Notes under the pieces: generated by a model
What the model saw: the letters and a program-made list of their open reading frames with translations, nothing else
What the model was told of the DNA's origin: nothing
Database searches by the model: none
In this document: piece by piece, positions 44,101 through 56,400 of the stretch
Position numbering within the stretch: the first letter of the stretch is position 1
How the letters are laid out: each line of letters starts with the position of its first letter
Origin: Fasciolopsis buskii
Lineage: Eukaryota; Platyhelminthes; Trematoda; Plagiorchiida; Fasciolidae
NCBI GenBank assembly: GCA_008360955.1
Contig: LUCM01009999.1
Span: forward strand, 1-64,000
Direction: 5' to 3'
Length of the DNA stretch: 64,000 bases
Made by a program: the position numbers and the translations under genes

Positions 44101-47025
44101 TTTATTTGCCAAAATTTGCTCTTTCAGCCCAACCTGCGATTTTTAGCTTGCATTGCACACTGGGATATATAATTTGAAATACAAAAGCTAGCGTCAACCT
44201 CTGTGTTCAATTTGGCACTTCCCTCTTCGTTTCTAGCTCAAGGTGCACCAGAATTACCCCGGATTGAATAAACAGGAATTTTTATTCAGTGACAACCTTC
44301 CATTGCAGTATACGTCCTTCAAATACTGCTGAACATAGTCAATTGGCTCCACAAGCTATTCTAGAAACCACCTGGCTTATCCAGCAGATGAACATTTTCT
44401 ATGCGATACCATCCGGTTTCTGTCGTTTCGCACGGTTAGTTCTTTACAAATCCGCATGTTTTTGCTAGATCTGACAAGAATTACACGAAAAAGGTAGATA
44501 CCTTTTTAAACACTAAGGAATTTCATTTTTCCCAGCCTAGTAGAAACTCCACCAAAGCACCGTGCATGTTAACTGAACCGATGCTATAATTTTTACAGAT
44601 CTTCTGTTTAGATATAACCGTTGCAGAAAAGCCATTCCACATCACTGAGAGGTTGCCTAGCATACGAGGACAATAAGATCATGCAAAAGAGCTCAGCCGC
44701 CAGCCACCCGTTCATCAAACGACGTCAAATCCGTGGGTAGTCAAAAGCTATTAAGTTCCACAGACTTACTAGAATCAGCTGAAAAAGAACAACCGGAATA
44801 GAAAATCGTCGAACACCACGGGTCGGCTGGCCTCCATGGAGGGCGTATTCTCCATTCGAAATCCTCTGATTTAATTCATGAACTCCACAGTAGTCGCAGG
44901 TCCAAAGCAATCCGAAAGCAGTAGGAATTTGCCCTGAAGTCATGATTACAGAAACCCACAGACAGAACAACCGCGCAACAGACGCGCTGCGTCACTGCAT
45001 CAGAATCGATCCCAGCGATAAAATTGTCACAAAAGACTTTGTTGAAGGATAAAATCATTATCCAGTTCCGTACAGTTCAATTCGATCTAGATCCATGCTG
45101 AAATGATGCCACTGCAATGTGAATCAGCAAGATATTCCAACTTGGCACCATCTAATCGGGGCAAGGCAGTTCTCAGCCCTGTATCAGCCACCAGTCCCTG
45201 ATCCGTGCAGTCCAGCTGTGCACTCCGTTCTGCACCAAAATCAACAGCAATATCTGCTGACCATATTGCTTTGGGTTCACCTTCTCAGTTGCTAACCCTA
45301 AGAAACGCCAGCAAACCACGGAGTTTCCTATGGGGTGCACTGCAGATTCTCATCAAGGTACTCTTAGGTCGCAAGACAAATGACCCGCTTAACATCCAAG
45401 ATCCACGGAGGTCCAGTCGGAAACCCATTGTTCTGTCCCCATAGGCTTTCGGCTGGACAACATGTACATCTCGAGTTACGGTTCGCCTTTGTCAAGTCCA
45501 ACTCAAGAAAAACGAGTGACACCTTAAAGCACCGCCGAAACTAACTGAGGTCGACTAATCGGGCCAAGGACGGTGGAACCTAGAAGGCGTGGATATGCTA
45601 GTCACTGTCATATCATGCCAACACGAATGGCACGCAAGTGGTACAAATATGTACTCCGATGTGAGGACTTCCAGATGTCACTTGTAGGCCATCTCGCGGG
45701 GGCAAACAGTAACCAGGCGAGGAGAAACTATTCATATCATACCGGTGCTGTATCGACGCGTTAAAGGTTTAATTTAATACTTTTTTCCTTTTCATCCCCA
45801 TCCCTTCCCTCCAAACGCTTCCACTATTGCCGAACTTCCCGTTTCGGACAGAAGAGCCCTGTTCCTTAAGGACTCTTGTGAACCCGCGGCCCCACAGAGT
45901 TGTACATCACCCACGAACATTTTAGGACTCGTCGTCGAACTTGAACGACAAGTAAGTTTATTGGGTTTCTATGCATCCAGCCTTAAACTTTCGTATCATT
46001 CATCACCATACACTGAAGACATTACCCACTGCCACAACAATGGTTTAAGAAAGCTCAAACGATGTTTTAACGATCCGCAAGTAAACACAGATGTTTATAG
46101 AAGCTCACGTACATAAATGCTCACCTTTTTTCTTGAATAATAATGACAATAATAATGCATATTTTTCGATTTGCGAGAGGCATGCGCAAGGCAAAATCAA
46201 AACTGTGCAGGGAATGCACAGTGCAGACAAGGAAAACAGAAACCAGATATGCAGTCCAATTTGTTTCGCTCACAAAATCATAACAGGTTATGCGGTATGC
46301 TGGGCACGAGGTTTGCACTTTTAAATCAAAGCTATATACTGATTGGCAAAGATTTTTCTGTGACCGATTACCAGTCCAGCACCACGAGTACTACTATGGT
46401 TGAATGCTTCAAAGGTGCGTATCGCGGGCGCAACATATGGCTGGAAGGCAATGGCCGTCGCCGCCGGTTGGCCAGAATCCTTGAAAACCAAGTGGGTTAT
46501 ATGGTGAAGATGGATGTGATAACGCAATGGAGATAAGTCAGAACCAGACTGGATATCATATGGGGCAGTATAAAACGCAAAAATCTGAAAGCACAATCCC
46601 TTGAGCAAAGAAAGCAACGACACGGGATGGAAATTATGCAATCGTGAGCCTAATCAATAGGATTTATTTTGGGCAGCTTTGATTTCATGAATATCAGCTT
46701 GGTCCAGAGACGAAGGTGTTGATGGAAAAGAATAAGAACCGGAATCAGATGAGGCAATGACTGGTAGACTCATATGGATAGCTGTTGCCAGGAGCACTGG
46801 TCTATTGCCAAATTTCGCAGACCAGAATACAGCCTCATGAGAAATGACGATCCTCAGCTTTTTTCGAGTGTCATGGTGCATTTTGAACGTCAGTTCATGG
46901 CAGAAGCCAATAAAAATACTGTTTTTTGTGATTCCATTTTATATGGTTTGGCCGGAAGAATTTTGGGAAGGCGCAAGAAGAAGCAAGTAAAAAATGATGC
47001 GCGTGAACGTAGGAGCTGGAGTGCT
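32150..47025. other. Long unassigned intergenic region
   Basis: Almost 15 kb in which I can name no gene or element with confidence. Frames of note without recognised family are 32871-33218 (+, 115 codons, basic), 35362-35811 (+, 149 codons) and 39218-39490 (minus, which contains DSASDHIFVEI, faintly like the SDH end of a LINE endonuclease). Codon structure does not persist across any of them. The region probably consists of very old transposon debris. Confidence 0.4.
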
Positions 47026-47290
47026 GTTTACCACAACAGCGTTACTGGGTGGGGCTGACCTGGTGCCAGCCACCCAACCTGAAAAACACCGTTTAGGGGT
47101 GTACGCAGGAGTGAAATCTGCCAATCTACCTGCACCCACCCGCCGCTGAAGCTGAGCTGCCCTCCCGATGTGACCGGCCCAAGCGGTGGATATGACCGTA
47201 CCCCGCACTATTGTGGTAACGCCGGCGTACTCGTGGTGTGGAGGGAGGAATTCAAATATTGTATGGGTAGGGTATGGGAGACGTCGTCTC
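47026..47290 (+). repeat. Unnamed dispersed repeat, copy 1 (inverted pair with 63750-64000)
   Basis: Shares long blocks with the reverse complement of 63750-64000: GGGTGGGGCTG, GCCACCCAACCTGAAAAAC, AGCGGTGGATATGACCG and CCCCGCACTATTGTGGTAAC, running on to CGCCGGCGTACTCGTGGTGT. Similarity is high (perhaps 75-80 percent overall). No coding motif. The left end appears sharp near 47026-47046. Confidence 0.75.
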
Positions 47291-48319
47291 TCCAGGATGG
47301 GATAATCGCATTTGAGCCGGAACCGCGGTCTGGCCTAGCTGCCAGCAGCGGATCAAGAAGCAATCAGTCGAGCGGCCCAGAGAAGGAATTTACTGGAATG
47401 CATAATGCAATTCAAAATATATGACTGGTGACTGAGCAATCCGGGTTTATTTATTTATTTATTCATTTATTTTTAATTAGATGGGCAGGCTAATTTAGTG
47501 TGTGGGTCGCCTGCGCTGAGTAAAGAAAATGAACCGGTATTTGGTAGGACGGACAGGTAACGACTGCTGCAGGTATAAATAGCGATCGGGCTGCAAAGAC
47601 AAATGCACTAGGGATTGACTAAATCCAGCGTAGAAATCATGGATTATTGTTCACTCTATGAGGTCATGCCTTACGAAAACAAGAAATGGTCGGGGCCGTC
47701 GGGTACGATAGATCGAAACAGTCACCACGGGAAGAGAAGATACCACGTAGGGCTCTATGTTCGCAGAGATGGTATGAGGCCTGAATGGTCCAAAACGAAA
47801 AGAGATATCGATAAGTAGTGGGAAAGGAAGGATCCAAGATGTTGATCTCATTTCATCTGTAGGTTACCGTTTGATTTCGTCAGAAAAAGGGTGATTTCTA
47901 CAGGTCACAGTCATTTGCCTGGAGAGCAGAGTTCAGAAAATGTAAGTGCAAGGATGATAGTGAATGTTTTTCGAAGACGGTGGCCGGTTGTGCTTGTCAC
48001 ACCGTTTTGGTGACGGTGTTTGAATTAGTTAGATAAGTAGGTGAGAGAGAGTTTTGGGTGAGCAACCGTATACGCACTAAGATTGACAAGGTTTATGGAT
48101 ATGAAGTCAGACCATCGAGCGATAGGTACCGATTTTGCAGGCGGAAGAACGGTGAGATGCATCCGACATGGGACTGCATGTAAATAAGTGGCATGCACTG
48201 GTGCCGGAGCTCTGTATGACGTGAGAAAGACTAGGTTGATTCGTGTATCATATAAGTAAGGAGATTTACTTTTCTTTACGCAACAAACAAGAAAGTGACA
48301 TCAATGCGATTTTCAGAAG
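47291..48319. other. Unassigned, with (TTTA)n patch
   Basis: A TTTA-type microsatellite lies at about 47448-47475. The rest is G+A-rich on the + strand with no recognised element. Confidence 0.5.
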
Positions 48320-49215
48320 CCCAATACAGCTCCATACACTCGACCCTCAAGTGAGTTTTGGTGATATAGATTAATGAGAAAGAGCACAGTAACTACTCTG
48401 CGAACTTCTTTTTTAAATGCAATAGATAATGGTGACAAAATGCGCAACTGCTGGGGGAGTTTGTTCCATAATGACGAATAACTAACAACAAAGAATTAGG
48501 CTCTAACGGAAGTCTTTGGAACGGAGAAAGTTATAGTGGAAGCCGCATTTCGGAGAGAGCATGGGGATGGGTTTCTAACACGAGGTGCAGAGACGTAGCC
48601 GCCCCCTGCAGTAATATTGTTAAAGAATACCAGTTTAACTCTTATGCACCGGAGACGGAAGAGATCTAATTTGAGCGACTCACAGCGTTCCATGTAATTT
48701 AGGCTTGCAGAGTAGCTTATCAGGTGTTTGGTAAATGCATTTCAATCGCCACTCTGTCGCACTGTCTCATGTTAGAACAGACTAGATGGCAATACTCCAG
48801 AATGGGTCTGATGTGGGTCCTTAAAAGATGCAGTTTGCTTTCGTTCAACTTCAGAGTTCTGTGTAACAGCCCCACTAATTTATTTGCTTTCGCCTCCTGT
48901 GCAAGAGCATGCTCCAAGAAGTTCGAACTTCAGGAATAATTCAGGCTCAGGTCACGAACTTGGCAGTTGACGGCGATGGTCTGAGTTCCGAAATTGAATT
49001 TTCCTGGGGGTATACCGCATTTGTACCCCATGATGCTGCTTTTTCAGCGGAGAATTTCATCACCCGGTTGTTTGCCCAGGTGTTAAGTGACGCCAAGTCT
49101 TGCGATATGTTGCTTATAGTGGACTCTAAAGCTTCAGGGCGAAATGTCTAAACAATTTTGATATCTTCTGCGAAGAGAAACGGGGTGCCGTTTTGAACAA
49201 CATCGAATACATCGT
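48320..49215 (-). pseudogene. CR1/Jockey-like LINE, 3' half of reverse transcriptase
   Basis: Minus strand, from about 49213: LYFDDVFDVVQNGTPFLF then AEDIKIV (the FADD box reads FAED, 49174-49163), a stop, ESTISNISQDLASLNTWANN and RVMKFSAEKAAS; after shifts AKANKLVGLLHRTLKLNES and LRTHIRPILEYC; then LDLFRLRCIRVKLVFFNNIT; then FFVVSYSSLWNKLPQQLR near 48465-48415. This is the ordered palm, thumb and C-terminal region of CR1/Jockey-type elements. The second catalytic pair has Asp to Glu at the first position, so it is inactive even apart from the stops. Confidence 0.8.
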
Positions 49216-49239
49216 CAAAGTATAACAGGTAGGTTATAT

Positions 49240-51700
49240 ATCCCTATCTGCTCTAAGAGAAGATTACGGCTTCATTATAACAACCGAAACCTGGCTAACC
49301 GACGTCTCGCACACAGACACAGTTGCTTTTGCCGGTTGTCCCCACCTTTTGAAAGCGAAGTTTGCCAGCAGGATTATGCAGAGTTTACGTCAATGACAAT
49401 TTCCGGACTACCTATATTCATTATCCCATGCTCATGCCTAAGAATGACTCGGTATGGTTCGAAATTGAGTTTTACCAGCAGAAATTATTAGTTGGCTGTT
49501 TATATTGTACACCCGGTCTGAATTCTGATGGTTTCTTTCCCATAAATAAGCCATCGGATTAATTAATCTGATAAATATGGACTACATTGTTTCTGAAATA
49601 TATTGATCCGTGTATTCGGTCCTCGTCGCTTCTGGCCTTTTCAGACCGCAGTACTTCTGGAAGGATGAGCTCAACATCTCATACCTCGCGTAATAGGACT
49701 CCCGACTCGGTTTTTCCCTGTGATTAACCAAAGCAGCAATCGAGGTCGGGAAAACTCTTCCGGGATGTGTTCACTCGTCGGCTTGTTGCTGTTTCCCGTC
49801 ACTCATAACCCCCCAAAGAAAATAAAAGCCAACATTCTTCAGTGGTCTTTTTACACACTACGCTCTTTGGTTCTCGGTCAAAACGGTGGTGGCGTCTTCC
49901 TTGCCGATAGACTCCAGCTGACAGCCGACTGGCTACACTGTATTTTTGAAGAGCTGCCTGGGCCTTACTAGCTTAAAACTGTCCCCACACTAGCCCAAAA
50001 CAAAATAGGCGCACTGGTGCGCAATCTGAAGGCTACAAGAAGAATATTAAAATAGAGCATTTTTCACTGCACTTCCAGTTAAGCCGTGCTGTGTGTACCC
50101 CAAAATGGCCTTCGCCCTCAACATAACCTCAGTGTTATTAATAGCTCAAATTATTTAGAAGTTTCGGTGACGTTCGTGAAAGGAAGTAAACCGACGATGA
50201 CTACCAAACCTTCGCCAATATTTAATGGCAAATCTTATATAGAGGACATTCTAAAGGCGACTGAGGCGTTTTACCCATTTTTCGGTGCTTCATTAGTTCC
50301 AGTTGACTGACTGTCCCTAAAAATTCCGACTTATCCAACTGTGAACATTGAGAATCTTGCAATATCCCTTTTGTTCTCCCTCAACGACAGTATCTAAGTG
50401 ACTGTAGTCCCTCTCTCCGGTTCACTATCTTGGATTCAAAGAACGTTTCAAAGTGCTTTATCCTTTTGCAGTTCCTTTCGAGGGACCCACCAAGTGTCGA
50501 CTGCTACAAAAAATTTAAGCCAAACGGCGAGTGAGCTGGTGGAACAGATGGTTGACCAGTGTGCAACACTTACTATCTCCTCGATAGGAAGTCGTTCTGG
50601 TTTCTTCTTTCTAACTTTCCCGGTCAGGATGGCTTTCTCATTAAAAATGAACAACTAATTGACAAGTTTTGCACTCTCACGCTCAATGACATCTGTGTTT
50701 CTTGCAATCTTTCTTACTCATTCCCTGTGTTTAACCAAACTAGGAGATCCAATGTGGCTCAACAAAGCTAAAACCAACTAGAATTCCACTGGAGACTCAC
50801 CGGGATACTTCTACGCCATATTGCCCTTATGATCCATTTTTGGGTGGTTCATCTAGACCCAAAAAACAGTGATTGTCGAAAGCACGCGTTAGGCGCTCAC
50901 AGTATAACTTTCAGGAAAGAAAAACTACGCATCAGACAAAGGACCAAGTTGACTTTTGTGACAGTGACCTTGGGAATTAGGTTGCAAGTTTATCCATCGC
51001 CCACCAAAATCCGTTCAAACGAAGCAGGTCAGGGTTTGGAAATTGAGACATTTTTTTGTCCCTAATTCTCTAATCCCTGCCGTTTGTATACTACCCTGTT
51101 GGCAGTTGTCTGCAGAATTGCAGACCAAAAGTGGGCTAAATTGTGGCAGGCTGCCTCTCAAACTCGATGAGTAGATCTCCCCATGTAGCGGTCTATTGTA
51201 TTCTTATCCTTCTGTACAAGGTAATAATCCGGCCCCATTTAGAGCACTGCATACAGCTATGGGTACTACCCCTTAAAATGGGTGTGGTTTGCCTCATGAG
51301 TTCAGTGGCTAGCCAGTAGAATGGCTGATGGACAGACAGGCAAGCCCTAAACCAGAGGACTGAATTGCCTGTATTCGGTGGAACAGCGAAGATTCAGTGG
51401 GGACTTCATCAAAAAGTTTAAGATACCGAGAGGGTTGACGGGGTAGGCCCTCACTACATGTTCTGGCAAGATACTACGTATAAGAGGCAAAACAATAGTT
51501 ACATATATTTATCTGCTTACGAGAAATTTGAGCTGACTCAAGATGGACTGCATGGAAAATTATGCCAGAAATAAACCTGAATTAAAAATGAGGAACGAAG
51601 AATGAAGGCATGCATTTGCTGTACGTATGTCTGGGCAAACACCATTGGTCGTTAAAAAAGCAGAAAAATTCGTATCACATCAAAGTGACAGCAAAAGCAA
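49240..51700 (+). pseudogene. CR1/Jockey-like LINE, endonuclease to reverse transcriptase, deleted internally
   Basis: Plus strand: FIITTETWLTDVSHTDTVAF (49265-49335, the TETWL motif of the endonuclease), VYVNDNFRTTYIHYPM and VWFEIEFYQQKLLVGCLYC (49385-49510), a connector PSPIFNGKSYIEDILKATEA (about 50205-50265), SLLFSLNDS (RT start, about 50375), LYKVIIRPHLEHCIQLW (about 51213-51265) and RRFSGDFIKKFKIPRGLTG (about 51389-51445). These motifs keep the normal order but the palm with its catalytic box is missing. It starts only about 25 bases from the start of the minus-strand fragment at 48320-49215, head to head. Confidence 0.75.
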
Positions 51701-54199
51701 GAACAATTTTAACGTGCAACTTTGCCTAAGAGCATAGGATAGAAAATATGGCGCAGGATGCCTGCGGCCGAGTGCTGGTTTTGGCGACGGAATACATCAT
51801 GGTTTGACTTACATGTAGCAGTGGCCTGATTGGGGAATCTTAATAATTAGCGAAGTAAATTCCCCAACTGAACTGACTGACGAAGCTAAATTTACAGCAT
51901 CTACGATCAATGGAACGATTCGTGAGTTATTTTAAATTGCTAAGAGCACCGAAAGAGGACAAGTTGGTGTGAAAGGGCAAAATCAGAATGGGCTGAAATA
52001 AAATGAGAACCATCACTGATCAAACAAGTATCACGACGAGGAACTGGTGGCGGAAATTGGGGCACGGATGGACGTAGAATGAACGATGGTAAGTGCGGCC
52101 GCTGACGTTGTGAACAAAAACCTTTTGGATTCTATAAACACACGTGGTGAGAAAAATTATCCCGTGAACTTAGGAAAAACGGCACTTTCACAATCGTTTA
52201 TGTGCATACCGGTGACCACTTGCAATTTTTGGGTACCGACAGGTCTTTACAGTATTGTCCGGCTGGGTAGGTAGTCAGCAGAAACGCAATCGTAGGGGCG
52301 ACTTGTATAAGTTGGCTATCATTAACGACGCACATTGCGTTCCGTTTGCTAGTAGGTCCGAGAACAGGGCTGCGAAATCCATAGATGTTTGCGAAAAGGT
52401 TATGCATGGGACAGGCCAGATATCATCTTATCTGGGGCTCAAGAAAGCAAAATGGTGCAGAGTTCAGTGACCTTTAGTTAATTAACGGAGGCCTACGTCT
52501 ACGTTTGATTTCCGGAAGGACAACAGGACCGCTTTATTTTGTGGCTGGTAATGTACGGTATCCGTTGAGTGAAGGCTACGGGTAGCGGTTTGGGGACAAC
52601 TGAATTACGTGTTCTCACTACAGCCGTTGGATAATGTGGGAGGACAGCGGCGTTATTCGGATGCCCGGGTTCCATTTTCTAAAGCGAGCTGGTGGGTAGG
52701 AATCGAAATTTAGGGCGAAAACCAGGTGACAGGCCTGAAACTTGAAGAGGAATGCAGACAAAAATCTGGAATGTGCTACAAATGACCGTAAAGGTGGACA
52801 GGTAAATGAGAATGGATTGACGTTGAAGGGTGGGCAGAATGTTTTGCAAATATATAGGGTGATTTCTCTTTATATTGGATATGCAAACTAGGCAAGTGGA
52901 TTTGAACTGAGCTCAAGTGGGCCGCTGCCCTAGTCGTTGTATGACTCAGTGGTAATATGCCTATAAGTCCACTCAAGTTTTCATGAAGAACGGCCACGTT
53001 TATGGGCTCTGCAACAAACGTGGTCCGCCTCCAAGTGTGGTGAGTCTTAGATTATAGCTGCGAACGAACCTAGAAAGTTGCACAAAACTCTTTCAGGTTT
53101 TCTAGCCAAAAGCATTCTTTTTTACTTGCCATTCTCATTTGAGGTTTTTAGAATCCTTGTTCTGATGGAGTGGAAGTTCCTGCCTGTTTTAATTATGGTC
53201 GACTTCGATCACCCTAGGGATCCAGAGTAAGGAGCTTAGGTTTACAGAGAGAGGAGATGAACGTAGTTGAAAATTCAGAAACCGAAGAAAAGAAGAAGCC
53301 TAGAATGATCGTCCATGTAGTTTCAACTCATTTATTTTTTGTAAGACAATTGTAAGATTACGCGGGTTGTCGCCATCAGCGTTGGTCATGGGGCTTTCCA
53401 CATTCAGAAAATCACGACGGAACATTGTTTTTGCAGGTGTGAGCGAGGATTAAAGCCGGATAAAGGCGTGTATAGACAGAAACAACAAGTTTATATGGTG
53501 TGCTCAGCTGGCCATACCTCAGAATCGCACAGGCTTCCGGGACAAAGTCCCAGGGGATGTGGTCCTTGGGCAGGCTACTAGGTATTACCCATGAAATGGC
53601 AGGTCATAGGTTGCTAGTGAAGGTTCGCCTATTTTACATTCACGGCCCGTATTAAATCGTTGTCGCGGCGGAAAGCATTTTTTTACTGAGGAGCGTGGTG
53701 ATTCACCAGAGACTCCGCTATTTATCGTCCTCTTGCGTGGTTAAACTTGAGCCATATGATGCCCATAACTGCGTCAACCGTTTTCAGCCGTATCTACAAA
53801 CGACGCTCCATCCCCGTGCGGGTGGCAATAACTTAAGCTCGAAGTTCCGACCTTATACGCAGCAGGCACTCAGCTACGGAAGATGCGTAGGAGTGCAATC
53901 CAGTGCTGAGTATATTCTTAGGTCGAAAGGATCACTCGCAGTAACCAGGTTGGATGATCGTTAAAGTTGGAGTTTTGCATGGGTTGTTAGCGGAATATAG
54001 TTGGTATAAGTATACGGAAGATATGAGACTGATGAAGAAGAAAAGAAAAATGGGGAGCAAATTAATATAAAACAGGTTGACTCCACAAGGTAATTATGGC
54101 TTAATGGGAGGTAACGCTAAAGATAGTCTGTTTGAATCAGCAGCTTGGTCATGGTAGAAGAAAAAAGCAGTAGGCTTAAAGGTAGATAGCGCTGCAGTT
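51701..54199. other. Unassigned, purine-rich on + strand
   Basis: No element recognised. Open frames on the minus strand (for example 52776-52997) mainly reflect the pyrimidine bias of that strand. Confidence 0.4.
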
Positions 54200-56400
54200 T
54201 GAAGGGTGCCGAGTGTTATTTTTGCTTATGGATTTCTATTCCAGAAAACAAACCTTTTTTATGATCAGCCATCGCAGCTGACGCTTAAAGGCAACATTTC
54301 GTACACTGATTGTCGCCTTCAAAGATTTGCCGAATTGTGCTGGGGAAATATCCACCAAATAACACAAACAATCTATTCCAACGCTTTGAATGTTTGACAA
54401 GAGAGAAACCAGACATTAATTTTGACAAACCTAGTGCCACTTTGATTTTTGGATAACTGTCTTTGAAGACCAGATACTTTAAGGGTAAATTTCATGTAAA
54501 CGGTGGGAGAAATTGCGGGACGATTAAGTAAACACCAAATACAATTGCAGCGTTTCTCATATAACAGTGATGAGGAGTAGCCAAAGAGTTGCTTGGTAAG
54601 TGTATCCTGGACACTTTCAAGCAACAGTAGACCCACTTTTGTCACACTGAAGAATAGGATCAGACAATATCTTTAAAGTGGCCTGATGTGGGATAAATGT
54701 ATTAGTAAAGTGCTCTTATGTATCTTAAATGAGTTCAGCACGAGTCCACTGACTCGTCTGGCCTAACCACTTTCAAGGGACATTTTCGCAAAACAAAATG
54801 TTGCATGAATAATTAACTACTAAACCTACTAGGAACATGTGTTTAGTCAAATACTGTTTTGATCCTACCATAAAGCTCCGTCTTGGAATTGGCATATGTG
54901 GGTTATATGGCAGACTGGAGTCGCGGAGACCTTCATCAGGTTACTGGTTCACCGACGGTTGTCATTTTGAGTCATTGGTAATATGTAAAATTGTGCACTC
55001 AGTTCATGAACTTGGAATCCATGCATGGTCATAATATCATCAGCAAATGGGAACAGGTTGTCATAGTGCATGACAATGAAAACCTCGGCAATGTAAACCG
55101 AAATGGAAGGGGCCGATTCGGTTTCCCCCGAATGACGCCACTGACTGCATGGACGGAGTGCAAGAACTCACCATCTGCAAGATCCTCTTGGTGGCGGTTC
55201 GAGAGGCAGGATCTGTCCCACAACAGAAACGTGACCGAGATGACATGGCTCATGTTCTTCTTCAGGAATTGAGATTGAGATCTGCAGTCAAGGTGAAATA
55301 CGAAAAATAATTTTCTGGTATCCAGCACTATGGTAACAAAACTTAAAACGTCACACTGACAAGTTGTAGATAGACAAGATTTTAGGAAGCCCTGCTGACC
55401 AGCTGAGGTGAAATTCCGTGGCAAACGAAATTCCAATATATGCCGCTCTAATATTCATCTCCTAACTCCGAAAGCAATGGGGCAAGGATGATGAGGCGTT
55501 GGGTATAAGATTCGGGGATGAAAAATTTTTATTTGCTTGGAGGTTGACCGATGTCTTCTACTGAGGTTGAAATATGCAAAGTTAGGCGAAATGTTAAACA
55601 GGCTGATTAGTGCTGTCGTGATATCATTACTGCTACTGTGAAGATCAGTTGCTGAGTTGCATTTATGGCCTGGTCTCGACGACGGGTTCAACTTTAGAAG
55701 CATGCTAACTATGACAGATCTCAGATTTGAGGTGAGCAGACACGTGCGCAAAGGTGCGAGGCAGAGTTGATTTGTCATAGATATCGAGAAAATGGATTTA
55801 AAGCACATGTGATAGCACTAGGAGAACAAGCTTGGCGATTACTAACTAGCGGTAAATAGGGAGCTGTGGATTTACTATGATTCCCGCTTTTCGGTAGCCG
55901 ATGAAGTTTAATGGAATTTTGGGGCTACCTGGACTGAATGCTGTTGCTTTTTCAAGGCCTCATTCAGCCTACGGTTTGTAGATGATGACAGGCGATGAAG
56001 CTGCAGTATAATGGAAAATTTACCGCTTCTGTTGCACATAGCTTGAAGTTACAAGTGCGCGTTTTTGAGCCGACTGATGGAGGAGCTCTGGAAGTGTTGT
56101 GTGATGGTTCCGATGCTGGTGCTAAACGGTAATGGAGTTTCGAGAGCAGCGTAAAGGTTGCCCATTGGGGTTGTGCCCGGAGATAATGCCTCAAATTATT
56201 GACCGTATGGTGTTTGCACGATAGTTCCACTTGTTATGAGGATACCGTTTATTGTTTGACTCTGCTTGTGAAGAGGCAGATTGGAAAAGATGCAAGCAAC
56301 CATTATATGGTCACTCCCAAGAAGTGGCCGGGTGTGGTGGTCGTCATTCTCAAAGACCAAAAGCAAATATCAATACAAGAATATCATTCTTCCTGCTTGG
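54200..56400 (-). pseudogene. CR1/Jockey-like LINE, endonuclease end through reverse transcriptase
   Basis: Minus strand in order: RPLLGSDHIMVACIF (56350-56270, the PPLGxSDH end of the endonuclease); LLKLNPSSRPGHK and ALISLFNIS (about 55715-55590, RT start); AGQQGFLKSCLS (about 55400); IGPFHF (about 55100, from the QGSVxGPxLF motif); FPFADDIM (55050-55030, catalytic FADD intact); LTKQLFGYSSSLLYEKR and QSGTR (54610-54430, thumb). Frames change several times and stops occur, so the copy is dead, yet it is the most complete LINE in the window. Possible earlier coding debris extends towards 57.8 kb. Confidence 0.75.

Noticed and set aside
45573..45764. Short frame resembling the C-terminal end of RTE elements (HIMPTRMARKW)
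   Set aside because: Similarity is limited to a few residues and there is no adjacent reverse transcriptase.
55036..55047. CTGATGA on the minus strand at the centre of the LINE, looking like a hammerhead core
   Set aside because: It is the codon series for the FADD box of the reverse transcriptase (TTT GCT GAT GAT), and no GAAAC with a stem follows.
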